64,000 nt of DNA from Plectrocnemia conspersa (GCA_009617715.1 VTFK01000152.1:372001-436000); one strand, 5' to 3'. Positions 35,286 to 46,879 are shown, counted from the stretch's first letter. Notes: generated by a model not told the origin, from the letters alone. Program-made: numbers and translations.

Positions 35286-35421
35286 TCTGATGAAGGTGGA
35301 GACACTCTTTACTTTGAAGAGGTTGTAAAGCTCCTCATTGTTTCGTAAGATCTAATTAAAAAATTAAGTTAATGATCTTTAGTTTGTTTTGCTAACCTTA
35401 TATTTGTGTAGCATATAGTGG

Positions 35422-35542
<121 letters not shown>

Positions 35543-35789
35543 AATAGTAAAAGGGTAACTATATTGAAAAAAAACAACCCGTCCCGATCTCTCGTATATT
35601 AAAACATCATGAAAGAGAAATAAGAGATTTGTTCACATCAAAAGAGCGCACATTACACTTCATCAAAGCTTCTCAGACGTCCTTCGAGATTTCATATCCC
35701 GGCTTAGTGTTACTAATACCTATAAAAAACCAGAGCTGTCTTGTATATCGCATAAAAATTACATTTTTAATAACCTCTTCTCGCACACG

Positions 35790-36200
35790 TACACTTAACT
35801 GTTAAATTACGTCTCGTGTAATATACGGACGCCGGCTGCTTTCACCTTTTCCCGTCGAATAAGACGCCTTAATGAATATTTTAAACATTCATACGGCCGC
35901 GGGGGGCTCCTGGTTTGGGGGGCGGCGACCCAGTTGAGGGACTCCTTCCTGCCGGAAGCCCGACAACAGGAAATTACACCTTCAAATTGAACGCCACACG
36001 TGAGCGGTATTGACTCGGCAACAACGGCTCGAACATTTTCTCCGGTGATATTACAATATTAGACGCGAGCATCCATTTTCACTTTCACTCTTGTCTATAA
36101 ATAAATAATAATCTTGAAGATGGGAAATAACGTTGTGGAGCGGCAACGCCCTGAAGCGATTACGTTGCTTTGTATTTGCATGACGAAGATGCATTACCAT
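35790..36200. other. GC-rich non-coding island
   Basis: Strongly GC-rich core near 35895-35975 (GGCCGCGGGGGGCTCCTGG) with no open frame. Candidate conserved regulatory DNA. Confidence 0.4.
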
Positions 36201-36734
36201 GCGGCTTTTCTACTTGACAAAATAAGATGAACTCAAAGCAAAATTTTGCTTGATTTTTCTTTGATTTTAGGCAAATGTGAGATGCGAACACACAATCACA
36301 CGCGTTGCAGGAACATCTTTCGAACGCAAATTATCATAAAAATCTTTATTATCTGTTTCTCCTCCATTACCTCTTGACATGTGACGTGATCTTTATTTAG
36401 CATAAATCATTGCTATGTTAAGTACAATATACTCTAGTAATGTATTGTCACTTATTAAAGCACCATTTGTGGATATGGCCGAAGGACTTTCTCAGCCAGC
36501 CGGTCAAATCCCAAAGCCCCAGAGATTGCACCAACTGCCTAGAGACGTAGCCCCAGCATCACGCCTGAGCTTAAGAGCTGTGCCCTAATGTCCTGAATCA
36601 AAAGCGATCAGCAGCTCTCCAGAGTTAAGACTGAGTTTAAATTATGAAAGGTCTTATTGGCTAACATTATTATTTTTATTTCGTTAACTTATATAGCTCA
36701 TATAGATAATTGTTTTTACATTAAACAAATATAA

Positions 36735-37330
36735 TCAAAACATACAAAAACAAATACTTTAATATTATAATTTATTTCTTATAAACTAAGGTGTTTCTTT
36801 ATTCCATTGAGGAAACCCGTTACATTTTTATTTTTGCGGATTGTCCTAGGAATATTATTATACAAATTCACACCTCCGTACAATATTCCCCTGGCCGTAC
36901 TCGTTTTCTTATACTCAACTATCCTTAAATTATCTTTATTTTTAGAATTAAATCTATGTAGATCTAAATTTCTTATTAAATATTATTTTAATATATAATT
37001 TTCTAACTTGTATATAAATACTAAAACAGTTCAATATTCATCAATATCCGACCATTGCAATTTTTCAATCATACTACTACAACTAGTTAATCTATTTTTA
37101 TTTAAAACTATTTTTAAGTTTTTGGTATTTAATTTATTTAACATGTATAATATTGTTGCACAGTAATTGAAGTATGGCGATATAATATTATTGTAGATTA
37201 TTTTTTTTTGTATTTATAAATAGCGTATTTCTCATCCTAGGTAATATACTTATTTGACTAGAATTTAAAATAAATTACAATTACTCCTGAATATTTTATA
37301 TTATCAACTATTTCTACACTGTGGACCTTA
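36735..37330 (-). pseudogene. LINE 3' fragment (second copy of the 42-kb family)
   Basis: Closely matches the - strand LINE at 41.9-42.6 kb in the same orientation: AAACCCGTTA near 36817 against 42048; CCTCCGTACA then TTCCCCT-GCCGTACTCGTTTTC near 36875 against 42104; and ATTACTCCTGAATATTTTAT near 37281 against 42592. It covers the C-terminal region and part of the 3' UTR, with a deletion and several frameshifts, and lacks the catalytic core. Confidence 0.85.
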
Positions 37331-37455
37331 TAATTTGCTTAAAAATAATTAACAAATATTAAATGGTAATTTGTAATAATCATCGGACAAAATATCTTGA
37401 AAAATTAAATTATTTTAAATGAAAAAAATATATATAAATAATTCGGGATTATCAC

Positions 37456-37646
37456 GACGGGTGTGACTTTGCAGCTATTAAGACGCAGGTGGAAACTAGT
37501 GAGAATTTTGTTAGATTATATCGCATACTGCGACAGACTATGATGGGCTAGATCTTACTCTCCGAGTGGTGGCGGAGAAGCTGGCGCTGGTTGATGTAGC
37601 AGCGACAGTATTGAGCAAGGTTGATCCCTCTCTGCTGCGGTGCTAG
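37456..37646 (+). pseudogene. unidentified coding remnant with one frameshift
   Basis: The frame from 37456 reads DGCDFAAIKTQVETSENFVR and LYRILRQT. After a one-base shift near 37541 it continues YDGLDLTLRVVAEKLALVDV through SKVDPSLLRC and a stop at 37646. The helix-rich, evenly composed text in a GC-richer block strongly suggests real coding ancestry. It may be the gag-like or ORF1 part of a retroelement, or a processed host gene. No family was recognised. Confidence 0.45.
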
Positions 37647-38330
37647 TATAGAAAGTTTTCGACATTAATCCGTTTCCGGTAACCACTGCCGCCACTAGTA
37701 CTTGGGCCCTACAGCATCCAGCTTTTAAGGGCTGGATAAGCGGGATCCACCCCCCGTAGTACTATGGTATTGTTAAGAGTCTCATTAGTGTTTCTCTCGA
37801 GTGTGTTAGGAGACGTTCTCTAGACTAACTGCATAGCATTTGCATTGGACTTTGCTTTGCTTTGTCTGTTCTTTATTATTTGACTCGGTCCTCATGAAAT
37901 CATATGGACGTTCGTTCTCGGATTCAGCTTTAGCCCTCAGTTCCCCCAGGAACGAAGCCCTTTGGCCGGCTTGCGTAGATATGCCATACTTTACTCGTCA
38001 TTGGTAGTCCAAAGCACGCTACATCGGATGGGTAGTCTGTGAGCTTACTTCCCCTCGAGAGTTCGGGATTCAAACTCAAGAGGAGTCCTGTCCTCTCCCA
38101 CACTGTTAACGCCAGTCAATCCAGCGTGTGATTGACTGGCGCCGCGGTGGTCGTATAGTGGTGTCTCTCTCAGGATGTGTGTCGTCGACCGTATGTTGTC
38201 CACGGGTGGAGCAAATCTGTAAACATGTATTCAGGGCTGTAAAGCTTGCTGATCAATCACAATCGTATGCGATCATCCAGCCAATCAACGAAATATGTAT
38301 ACGCCTTAAGAAAGTGACATTTGCTTGATG
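37647..38330. other. GC-richer block downstream of the coding remnant
   Basis: Higher-complexity DNA that continues the same island. It may be untranslated sequence of the same mobile element. It contains a 12-bp hairpin at 38110-38141. Confidence 0.35.
38110..38141. repeat. perfect 12-bp hairpin
   Basis: CGCCAGTCAATC (38110-38121) and GATTGACTGGCG (38130-38141) are exact reverse complements with an 8-nt loop. It sits at the end of the GC-rich block and could be an element terminus. Confidence 0.85.
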
Positions 38331-38687
38331 GACATCTTTGAGGTAGAATTGTGTAACGGGAATGTTGTGGCCTTACTGTGCTGTTTGTCTTCCTGTGATA
38401 TATTGTTTCCCGTGACCGTCGTAGCAAATAAATATTCATTCAATGCACCGGAAAATCCTTGCGTGTTATCTGTGTTATCCTTTTTTCAACTCACAGTCAT
38501 TTATATGAGTATCAAGAATAGGATCCCACACAAAAAATTATTGAAACAGTTTAATAAGCATGAAAATTGTAAATATATATTTTCTCTGTAGATCATTAAA
38601 TTTCTCTCGCAGATTTTAAGTAGTCCACGGAGATTAAAATAAAATATAGATGATTTCATATTAATTCATAGAGCAATAATGATGTAA

Positions 38688-38855
38688 TGGTTCTATTTAC
38701 TAAAAGTTAAATCTACAAAGCCTTTAACTAACAATATACCTGAAAATAATGATCACAATGCTCAACGAGCTGTACAATTTCAATGTGATATTGAAGTGAT
38801 ACGTTATCAAAAACCAAATAATGAAACCAATCAAAGATGTGCAATATATTTTTAA
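38688..38855 (+). pseudogene. short coding-like remnant
   Basis: Open for 55 codons between a stop and a stop, with protein-like text (IPENNDHNAQRAVQFQCDIE, VIRYQKPNNETNQ). It has no start codon and no recognised family. It may be a scrap of a retroelement polyprotein, or chance. Confidence 0.25.
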
Positions 38856-38999
38856 TGTACAATTTAATATAAATCTAAAACCAAGAAAACGCATTACATT
38901 GTTTATAGGTAACATACACAAATGCTTTTTAATTTTAAGTAGTGAAATATGTGTATCTTTCATTTGCATATTTTTTTGTCTTAATCATATCTTGTTAGT

Positions 39000-39480
39000 T
39001 TGTCAATAGGCCATCGATATTCCAAAGTATTCCACGTTTATATAGGGAGCTTAAAGCTCGCGCAAGTTTTATAGCGAGAGCATGCTTGCATCATAACTAA
39101 TTCCCAGAAAAAACGACTTAAATTCTGTGTTATTTTTTGTTGAATTATAATGATTTTTATGGAAATTAGGTATCATTAGCTCCGTTAAATATTATGCAAA
39201 CGATAAAGCTCGCGTAAAAACGTCGTAATCCTTAACGAAAATAAAATTTTATCACAACGCCCGTTGTATTTTTAGTTAGTTATATCCGCAGCCGGGAATA
39301 AAAACGCAATTACGTTAGTTAGCCCCGGGGGCTACAATAACACAAAAATATAATGCAGACATAACGCGGAATTAATAACGCGAGCGCAGACAGTATTAAA
39401 AGTTTAACGCCCGAAGACGTTATTGCTCGGCAGTGGTAAAATGGCGGTCCGCGTTATTAAAAAGTAACGTTATTATTCAT
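39000..39480. other. GC-richer non-coding island
   Basis: Repeated short motifs such as CGCG, GTTA and AACG; no open frame. Candidate conserved non-coding DNA. Confidence 0.3.
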
Positions 39481-39974
39481 AAATGTTACATTTATAATCG
39501 CAAAGCAGTAACAACACAGTAAAAGAAAAAGTTATTGTCTTGCATACAATTTTAACTTCACTGTCAGAAACGGAAAGATACGAACACACTAAGAATAGCT
39601 TAACTTGATATTCTTGCAATGCATTAAAATTTTGTTGGCCTCATAAAAATATATAAAGAAATTATATTTTTGCACAACCACATGATTTTATGTTAATATT
39701 AGCTCAAAAATAAGGAATGAAAACTTAAGGAACCATCGCGAGAGATGTTCAGAAAGTAATTTATTTTATTTTGGCCGGTGATACATTTAAAACATTTTTA
39801 TTGATATCTGTTTAATCAAAAATATGCTTAGAAAACTTTTTACATAATATATATGACACATTTTAATAATTTATATTTCAACATATTTGCCATGGCCTAA
39901 AGCTCAGGAATGATTTTATGAAACATAAACCATTAAAATCTTGCTTATGCTCTTTTTTCGCCACCTAACGCACG

Positions 39975-40950
39975 CATAACTTCGCGAAATCGAATCCTAC
40001 TGAAAAATGTTGTATATAAAAAGTGTTTAGAAGCTTAATCTGCATTTAAAATTTTTTTTTCTTAAAAACAAGTTTTATGGTAAATTGACCGGGCCCCCAT
40101 ACGAGCTTTTATGCGACTTGGCATATAGTTAACGCTAGTATATGGTTCTTTTCAAAAATATAGACTTGAATTTTTGATACAAAATATAACTTTTGAATAT
40201 ACTTATGATACCGTTTAAAAAATTTAAAAATTAAAAAAAAAATGTTTTTTTTTTCAAAACACGTTTAGTGTGATGAGTCGATCGACCTACCATACATACG
40301 CTCATAAGATTTGCAATATAGTTAAGGTCAGTGTAAGCTTATTTATATAGAGTTAAAGTTGAATTTTAGTGACAGTATAGAATTCTTAAGCACTCTGTAT
40401 ATGTTTGCTAGCAAAATCCAATACGTCAATTTTTTGCAAAATCGCGACAAGTATTAAAATTCAATCACTTATAACTCAGTAGGTTATAGTTTTAACGAGA
40501 AGATCGCTATGTATAAAACGTTGAGAAGCGTAAATATCATCTAAATAAAATATAAAAAAAATAGTTTTTTGCTTCAAAACAAGCGATGTATCAGTTCGAT
40601 CGGACCCCTATACGAGCCATTTTGAGACTTTCAGAAGAGTTACCGCTTTTAACTGCTTGGTTTTAAAGATTAAAAATTAAATTTTTAGTATCGTGTAGAA
40701 CTATCAAGCATACGTTTTGTATGAAAAAAATATATAATTTTTTTTACAAAATGGCGGCCAATGTAAAAATTAAAAGTGTTATAACTTTGCAAAATGAAAT
40801 CCTACTGAAAAATGTTGTATGCAAAAAGTGTTTAAAAGCTCAATTTGCATTCAAAATTTTTTTTAAATAAAAAACGAGTCTTACGCTAAATTGACCGGGC
40901 CCCTGTACGAGCTTTTATGCCACTTGGCATATAGTTAACGCTTTCAGCGT
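39975..40950 (+). repeat. degenerate tandem array, ~300-bp units
   Basis: The anchor GACCGGGCCCCCATACGAGC at 40088 recurs as GATCGACCTACCATACATACG (40281), GATCGGACCCCTATACGAGC (40600) and GACCGGGCCCCTGTACGAGC (40894). Each is followed by -TTTGC/GAGACTT-x-ATAGTTAACGCT-like text. Before the anchor, units 1, 3 and 4 have ATAACT...GAAA and TGTAT-AAAA-GT-TTGAGAAGC-like text. Spacing is 319 and 294 bp for later units; unit 2 lacks about 110 bp. Units 1 and 4 are the closest pair. Confidence 0.8.
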
Positions 40951-41399
40951 TTCATTTTATACAAAATATATGTATATCGTACGTAATAATTAATGCATAA
41001 TAACGTTTTCATTGACTAATCATTTTAATCGTCATTACGCTCTGGCTACGAAAAATTACATTAACAATAAATTATCTAATATTTCACTCGAGTTCTACCC
41101 TCATTGCAATATCTTAAATTCTAAATGCTTTTTGGACCTTTGATTACTATTTCCAAGCTTTCTGAAACTAATATTACAAATAAGAAACTTAGTGATTTAT
41201 AGAAGCTTAGGCATACTGAAATCGTCATGGTGTAAAGCATTTACGCAATTCAATAGTCATATAATTTGTTTGTGTGCTTCATGATTTTCCCTTGTCGTAG
41301 CTAAGATATGACGTCAGTAGCACAAAAGGTTATTATTATAGTATATTTGTGACAAACACATGAAAGGTTTATGTGTGCAGTTTCTAGAGCTTAAGGTAG

Positions 41400-41640
41400 T
41401 TACGCTAGCGTCGGCGTTTCAGTTCCATGTCTTGTTACGTTTTTACAGATATTGACACTTTTTCTTTTAAATAACGATGGAAATACCTAGTTTTGCTGCC
41501 GACGACTTTGCAACGCCCGTTAAACGAATAATTGGTCGTTTCTAGCGGGTACTCGTGAGGAGTGCTCGGCGCAGGCCGTTCGTTATATGACGTATTCGTA
41601 TTAAAAGCTCTCGAGTCGAGTGCAGTTGGTGGAGCTTTAA
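41400..41640. other. GC-richer non-coding island
   Basis: CpG-containing block (for example GGCGCAGGCCGTTCG near 41560) without an open frame. Confidence 0.3.
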
Positions 41641-41844
41641 ATCATACTGCCTACTTCATATTGTATTAAATTATATCGTGCATGTCATGCTAAACTAATA
41701 GTATTAGGCGCAAAATGAAAAGATAAAATACTTGACATGGTATTATTTTTATAATTTTTTTTATACATACATATATTTTTAGAGATGAGTCATTTTTTTA
41801 ATATGTATGTATGATATTAAATATATGGGACGAAGCATAATATT

Positions 41845-41873
41845 TATTTTATTTTATTTTATTTTATTTTATT
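41845..41873. repeat. (TTTTA)n tail
   Basis: About five to six TTTTA units. Read on the - strand it is a TAAAA-type tail immediately downstream of the LINE at 41880-43113, as expected for LINEs that end in a short simple repeat. Confidence 0.85.
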
Positions 41874-41994
41874 AATTTATTTAGCTTAATAGCTAATCTT
41901 TACATCTAACAAATTTAGTAAACATATATAAAAATATATAAAAAATACATAGCAGAAAGAAAAAATAAAAATATACAATAATAAAGTCTTAATA

Positions 41995-43113
41995 TTATAA
42001 TTTATTTCTATATGTACGAAGGTGTTTTTTTATTCCATTTATGAAACCCGTTATATTTTTGCTGTTTCGGATTTCTCTTGGAAGACTATTATATAAATCA
42101 AAACCTCCGTACATAATTCCCCTAGCCGTACTCGTTTTCTTATACTTAATTATCTTTAAATTTTCTTTATTTCTAGTATTATATTTATGTACATCTTTAT
42201 TTCTTATTAAATACTTATTAAAATATTTTGGTAACATATTATTTTCTAACTTATATATAAATACTAAAACATTCATACTCAATATTTCTTGAACATTCAA
42301 CCATTCTAATCTATCAATCATACTTTTTTACAATTAGTTAATCTATTTTTATTTAAGATTACTCTCATTGCCCTATATTTTGTAATTTTGCAACATTTGT
42401 TTATCTAATTTATTTAACATATTTAATAGTGTTGCACAATAATTAAAATGGGGCAATATTATACTATTGTAAATTATTTTTTTTGTATTTATACTTAATA
42501 TATTTCTTAATCTAGATAATAAACCTATTTTTCTACTAATTTTTTTTAATATGTAATTACAATGTTCTTTAAAATTTAATTTTGTATCAACAATTACTCC
42601 TAAATATTTTATATTATTCACTATTTCTATACTAGAGTTATTTATTACTATTTTGGTACTATTATCTAACACATTTTTATAATTAATAAACATACATTTA
42701 GTTTTATTCTCATTTAATTTAATTACATTATTCTTTAACCATATTTCTAATATACTTAATTCATTATTTAAATTATTTACAATTTCTTTAATGTTATCAC
42801 CTATGCAATACATTAATGTGTCATCCGCAAATAGATGAATTTTACATTTTTTTACGTTATTAACTATATCATTAATATACAAAACAAATAACAATGGTCC
42901 TAATTTAGACCCTTGTGGTACTCCATAAGACACTAATTTCTCTTCAGAATATACATTATTTATTTTAACTTTTTGTTTTCTTTTATATAAGTAATTATTA
43001 AACCATCTTAAAACTATATCACTTATACCTATACTCTCCAATTTCTTTAACATTATTTTTCTGTCTATTGTTTTTAATTTAATAATATTTTTTAATATAT
43101 AAATACATATCAT
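41995..43113 (-). pseudogene. LINE reverse transcriptase, 5'-truncated and frameshifted
   Basis: Reverse transcriptase that would copy LINE RNA at the target site. The frame 43113-42373 (246 codons) begins within RT at KTIDRKIMLKKLESIG, just after the lost motif A. It then carries motif B (YGVPQGSKLGPLLFVLYIND) and motif C with an intact FADDT catalytic pair, followed by the thumb segment NIKYLGVIVDTKLNFKEHCN. After a break near 42370-42320, a second frame (42321-41995, 108 codons) carries the C-terminal domain ending in a YNTRNKE...GGFDLYNSLPREIR signature common in CR1-like elements. No endonuclease remains, so it cannot move on its own. RT motifs B and C are well kept, suggesting a fairly young insertion. 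Confidence 0.9.
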
Positions 43114-43479
43114 TTTATAAAATAAAATATATATTTCAAAATCATTATCATTGTAGCATTACCAAAAAAAATATATATATTTTATATTGGGAAAATTTTA
43201 CATATATGACTTTTTTATATATTAAATTATTAAATCAGATATATGTATTCATTATACAGTATTTTTACATTTGTAATAAACATCTCGATAATCTCAATAT
43301 GGTACTAGCTCAAAAAACGAGTTGCGACGCTATTGTAGCCGATGCGCGATTTGTCGATACAGCAATACAAACTATATATTAAATTATTATGTAATATAGC
43401 GCGTAGTTTTCATCGCCATTAAAATATTCATGCATAAAATGATCATAAATACAGATTATTACACACACACGCGCATAGT

Positions 43480-43950
43480 AAAAAGCAAAACATATAAAAA
43501 CTAATGCGAAAATCCCAAATACAAATATACGAGCTTCGGCTGTCAAAAATAAAAATACGATCAGCCAGCGGGGAAAATATTCCCGAAATAAACCGGAACA
43601 CGAGATCAAATCGTGCATGGCATAATAAAATACATCTCGGCGAACAAATTAACCCGCCCTTGAAAGTCCCGGCCGAAAGTTGGTCACCCCACACCATGAC
43701 GGTTAGGTTCGCGAACGCCTCTTTGATTTACGGCGTCGGCGTAGCGCGACGACCGAATCGATGCGAAAACTTTGCCTATCGGGAAAGAATTTGTTATTTC
43801 CCGATAACCGGTCACGGTACACGCCCGCGTCCGAAACTCAAACGCGTGACGCAAAACGTAGTAAGTCGTAAATCGTAAGTGCGGAATCAACGTTGGACTG
43901 CCCGTCCCCAGTATATGTTGATAGAGAAACGTTAACGTCGTTCTTTTCGA
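43480..43950. other. GC-rich non-coding island
   Basis: CpG-rich block. The + frame 43504-43878 is open for 124 codons and - frames overlap it, a sign of stop-poor GC-rich DNA rather than a gene. Candidate promoter-like or conserved regulatory DNA. Confidence 0.35.
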
Positions 43951-44171
43951 TAGTTTTTTCGTCAGAGCACATTTTTAATTATGTTTTTTTCAAATTAAAT
44001 ATATTTAAAGACTTACTGATTAACCTCAGTGACAATTCTCTGGGAGACGACTTGATTCGAAGCGATTTTGATGCCGTGTTTGGACTTGAAACTGGAAGAT
44101 TACTATTTAAATATCTAAATGACACAAATATGATTAAACACTACCTAAAAACATTAACGCATTACTGGTAA
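43893..44171 (+). other. open frame without ATG, uncertain
   Basis: A + frame of about 92 codons follows directly after the GC-rich island. It has no ATG near its start. Text such as NLSDNSLGDDLIRSDFDAVF is protein-like, and the frame ends THYW-stop. It could be part of an unrecognised exon or transposon gene; confidence is low. Confidence 0.25.
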
Positions 44172-44217
44172 TTTTACATATATATCTTGTTTATATATGT
44201 CTTAAGGGGACTAGTCT

Positions 44218-44380
44218 GACATGTTACAGACTGCTATTCCAACCTGTTTGTCTTCAAACTGATTTAATTTTAAATTGAATTTAATAAAATAAGCTATCAT
44301 CAACGATTATTAAATATACTAAATTAAAAATTAAATTAGTTTGCAGACATATAGATCGGAATAGCGCAGTCTGTAACGTC
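44218..44380. mobile_element. ~163-bp MITE with ~55-bp inverted repeats
   Basis: GACATGTTACAGACTGCTAT at 44218 pairs with the reverse complement of ATAGCGCAGTCTGTAACGTC ending at 44380. Pairing continues inward through GTTTGTCTTCAAACTGATTTAAT/ATTAAATTAGTTTGCAGAC. Target duplications are unclear. Confidence 0.75.
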
Positions 44381-44786
44381 TAAAATTAGTAATCCTGAAA
44401 CTGCGGGCTAGAGCCACGACAGCAGAATATTTTTTTTTATTTAAAAATGGAAAGTGACATCTTTAGATTATAAATTAAATTACACATAATAAATTATATA
44501 ATTAATGTTCCCAAACTTTCACTCTGGTGGTTGATACTTGTAGGTATTCATTTTGTCTGATATAGAAGTACGCTTGGGATAAGGATGCCGGTTTGTTATT
44601 GTGTGCGTGTACATGTATATGAGAGGGAGAAGCGATGTAGCGTGTACTTCGTTGTCTCGCTTATTCTTTTAAGGACAGTCGCTGATTCGGCAACGCTGGT
44701 ATTCGTCATTAAAGTGCAGTGTGGCACAGAAGTTCAATCTTCTCTAGTGATTTATTTTAAATAATTTTGTGTTGATATTGGTTTAA

Positions 44787-44892
44787 CCCAGATATGCACA
44801 CTGTCCCATGGGTAGGTCACTAAACTCGTGCCACTGTTTTTTTATTTATAAATTAAATTTTAAGAGAACAAAATTTCTAGGGCATATCTGGG
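44787..44892. mobile_element. 106-bp piggyBac-type MITE, TTAA duplication
   Basis: Begins CCCAGATATGC and ends GCATATCTGGG, perfect 11-bp inverted repeats starting with CCC. It is flanked on both sides by TTAA (44783-44786 and 44893-44896). A CCC start and a TTAA target are the signature of piggyBac-mobilised elements. It is inserted inside the TA-flanked transposon, so it is the younger of the two. Confidence 0.85.
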
Positions 44893-45082
44893 TTAATTGA
44901 TATCAAGGCTTTAAATATACATTGTAAGTTATTCGTTCTCTTACCCGTGGATTAAAATATTTAAATTATTTTTCCATTAATCCGTACGTTGTTGGTTTTT
45001 TTACACTATTCTCTGTAAGGCTTAAAAAGTTATTATTCTTATCGTTGCGCCAATGATAATTTTTTAATTTATTCAATGGATT

Positions 45083-45388
45083 CTAATGATTTAATAGAGT
45101 CGTCGAGCCATTAAACAATCTGCGAATAATTTCTTTCTCCATTTTATATCTTTTTGCTTTTGAAGAATAGCTAAAGACTTCATTATTTTTTTGACTAGTG
45201 AAAGATTTTGAATTTTGCAAATATTTAATTAATGACATCAATGTCTGGTTTCTTCGATTATATAATATATTTCTAATTGTCCGTTGAAATCTCCAGCTTA
45301 GCTCAGATGTATGTATGTTAAATTCACATATATTTTCTTTTAAAATAAAAAAAATAAATATTCTGAGCGAAATTGTTTTGAGCCACAC
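45083..45388 (-). pseudogene. unidentified internal frame of the TA-flanked element
   Basis: 101 codons on the - strand starting just inside the right TIR. It is basic and helix-prone in its second half (SSKAKRYKMEKEIIRRLFNG). It may be a remnant of the element's own transposase or DNA-binding domain, but no DDE motif is visible. The family is not recognised. Confidence 0.35.
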
Positions 45389-45889
45389 AGTTCACGCACA
45401 CAATAACAAACCGGAATCTTTATCCCAAGCGTACTCTACTTACCCAGTTGGTACGCATTGAATTTACGCCAGTCATGTTGGTTGATAGAAAAATAAAAAT
45501 AAAAATTAACACTAGATAAGCTAGTAACAATTTATTTTATAAAAAAATATGAACTAGCACATATATATGACACTATTTACTAGTCTTTTTTTTAATATTT
45601 TGTTTACATTTGTATATTATATGTAATGAAATACAAGGAACTAGTTTTTTGTAAAAAAAATTTGCCCTAAGATTAAATGCATATTAATATATCATTTATA
45701 GTTTGGATGTACTTCTTGTTTTTCAAGAGAATTTAAAGAATTATTTCTAAGATGTCTCTATAAGAGAGTATTTGTATTCTAGTTACTTTTGGCAATGAAC
45801 GTTATGTACAATTTATTGCATTCTTGGTATAGAATCTACTTCATCAAGCATTTATTAAAGTTGCTAAGAGGAGGTGTTGAAAATTGGTG

Positions 45890-46090
45890 AGTTTTAGCTG
45901 CGAGCTTTAGCGAGTCGCGATCGCGTCCCTTGTTCTTTTCGGTCGTGGTCAAGACCTCAGCTCTTGAGAGTGATTCTCTTGCACAAGACATTCAGATTTT
46001 CAACGACCTTGCCAAACACAATAAGGTTTTCGGCGATGGCTATGAAAATCCGCAAAAAAAATGTGGGATAGGGCTCGTTTATTTTAGTTG
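45890..46090 (-). repeat. dispersed repeat, copy 1 (mate at 60715)
   Basis: Shares with 60715-60950: TTGCACAAGA/TTGCACGAG, CTTGCCAAACACAA, GCGATCGCGTC and an ATTTT-GTGTGC-type end. On the - strand one frame reads LVQENHSQELRS-stop-PRP and RDAIAT, parallel to LVQEERSQALASWPQ and RDAIAT in the mate. A conserved peptide behind both copies suggests a coding mobile element of unknown family. Confidence 0.6.
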
Positions 46091-46339
46091 TGCGCCGTAT
46101 TTTTTTTAAATACTGATACATTTTTTGATTACATACTAGTCATCATGACGCATTGGGGCTATCTATAAAGAATTAAGTGTCAGATTTTTTTATTAAAATA
46201 TATTTTGTATATACCTCTACATCATCGATTTATATGCTAAGCAGAAAATATGTAAAACATATGATTGCATTGTTGTGATTTGTAATCGGCATATACGTTT
46301 TCAATCATTTAAAAAAATCCTAAAATGCAAAGTAAGCCA

Positions 46340-46870
46340 TCTTGAACCAAGGCACACCCCAAATCCATTACCCTCCCCAAACAGACACTCTCCGCTTTTT
46401 CAATTCGCGGACAAGTCTGACCGCAAAGTGTTTGTCGGCCGCCGGATTGCTCGGTAACGAATGGCAGTCATTTTTCAGACGCTCCACAATCGCGTCGCCA
46501 TTTTTAGCCGCGGCAATTGCCGCACAAAGTGCCGAGTGATTTTCGCGTCCGTCATTGTCGTCGTTCTGAATGCAGACAGCGATATGCAGGGGCGTGCAAC
46601 CATTAATTACGACAACAATTATCGTGCCGCTTTATTGTCTCCGCTCCGTGTGTCGCATCCTCATACCCTACTTCTTTTGTCGATGGAAATCCACGTCACG
46701 CACACACCACCAGCCTCTCTTAAGATTTAAGAGCCGCAGCTTACTTGTCGACATCAGGGTGGGCTTGCATCATTGGCAGCCACCGTTGTCTCTTTCAAGC
46801 CGACAGCTTCTATACACTGAAATATCTAATTTATATAGTGACTTATATAGATTCATCTTAAAACGTCGCA
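46340..46870. other. GC-rich non-coding island
   Basis: Higher-complexity block with several overlapping open frames on +, none convincing. Contains the duplicated motif at 46757-46807. Confidence 0.35.
46757..46807 (+). repeat. duplicated ~50-bp motif, copy 1 (mate at 49832)
   Basis: GGGCTTGCATCATTGGCAGC, then CACCGTTGTCTCTTTCAAGCC and GACAGC. 49832-49883 has GGGTTTGCATCATTGACAGC, then CGCCGTTGCCCCTTTCACGCC and GACAGC in the same orientation. Both sit in GC-richer islands. Confidence 0.7.
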
Positions 46871-46879
46871 GATATTAGT

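Larger units (their letters stand above)
41845..43120 (-). mobile_element. 5'-truncated CR1/Jockey-type LINE
   Basis: A - strand LINE insertion containing the second half of the reverse transcriptase, the C-terminal domain, a ~120-bp 3' UTR and a pentanucleotide tail. The 5' end stops inside the RT domain near 43090-43120, the usual result of incomplete target-primed reverse transcription. A degraded relative lies 5 kb away at 36735-37330 in the same orientation. Confidence 0.88.
44565..45436. mobile_element. 872-bp TA-flanked DNA transposon with ~43-bp TIRs
   Basis: The left end GAAGTACGCTTGGGATAAGG, then TGCCGGTTTGTTATTGTGTG, matches the reverse complement of the right end (GAGTACGCTTGGGATAAAG, TTCCGGTTTGTTATTGTGTG) with about four differences. 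TA lies at 44563-44564 and 45437-45438, consistent with a Tc1/mariner-type target duplication. A TTAA-flanked MITE is nested at 44787-44892. The only sizeable internal frame is 45388-45083 on the - strand. Confidence 0.85.

Noticed and set aside
38040..38215. tRNA gene or SINE suggested by GTATAGTGG and GTTCGGGATTCAAACTC
   Set aside because: The B-box-like text precedes the A-box-like text, and no cloverleaf can be formed.
42041..42292. + strand 83-codon frame
   Set aside because: Antisense shadow of the LINE C-terminal coding region. The same applies to 36807-36998.
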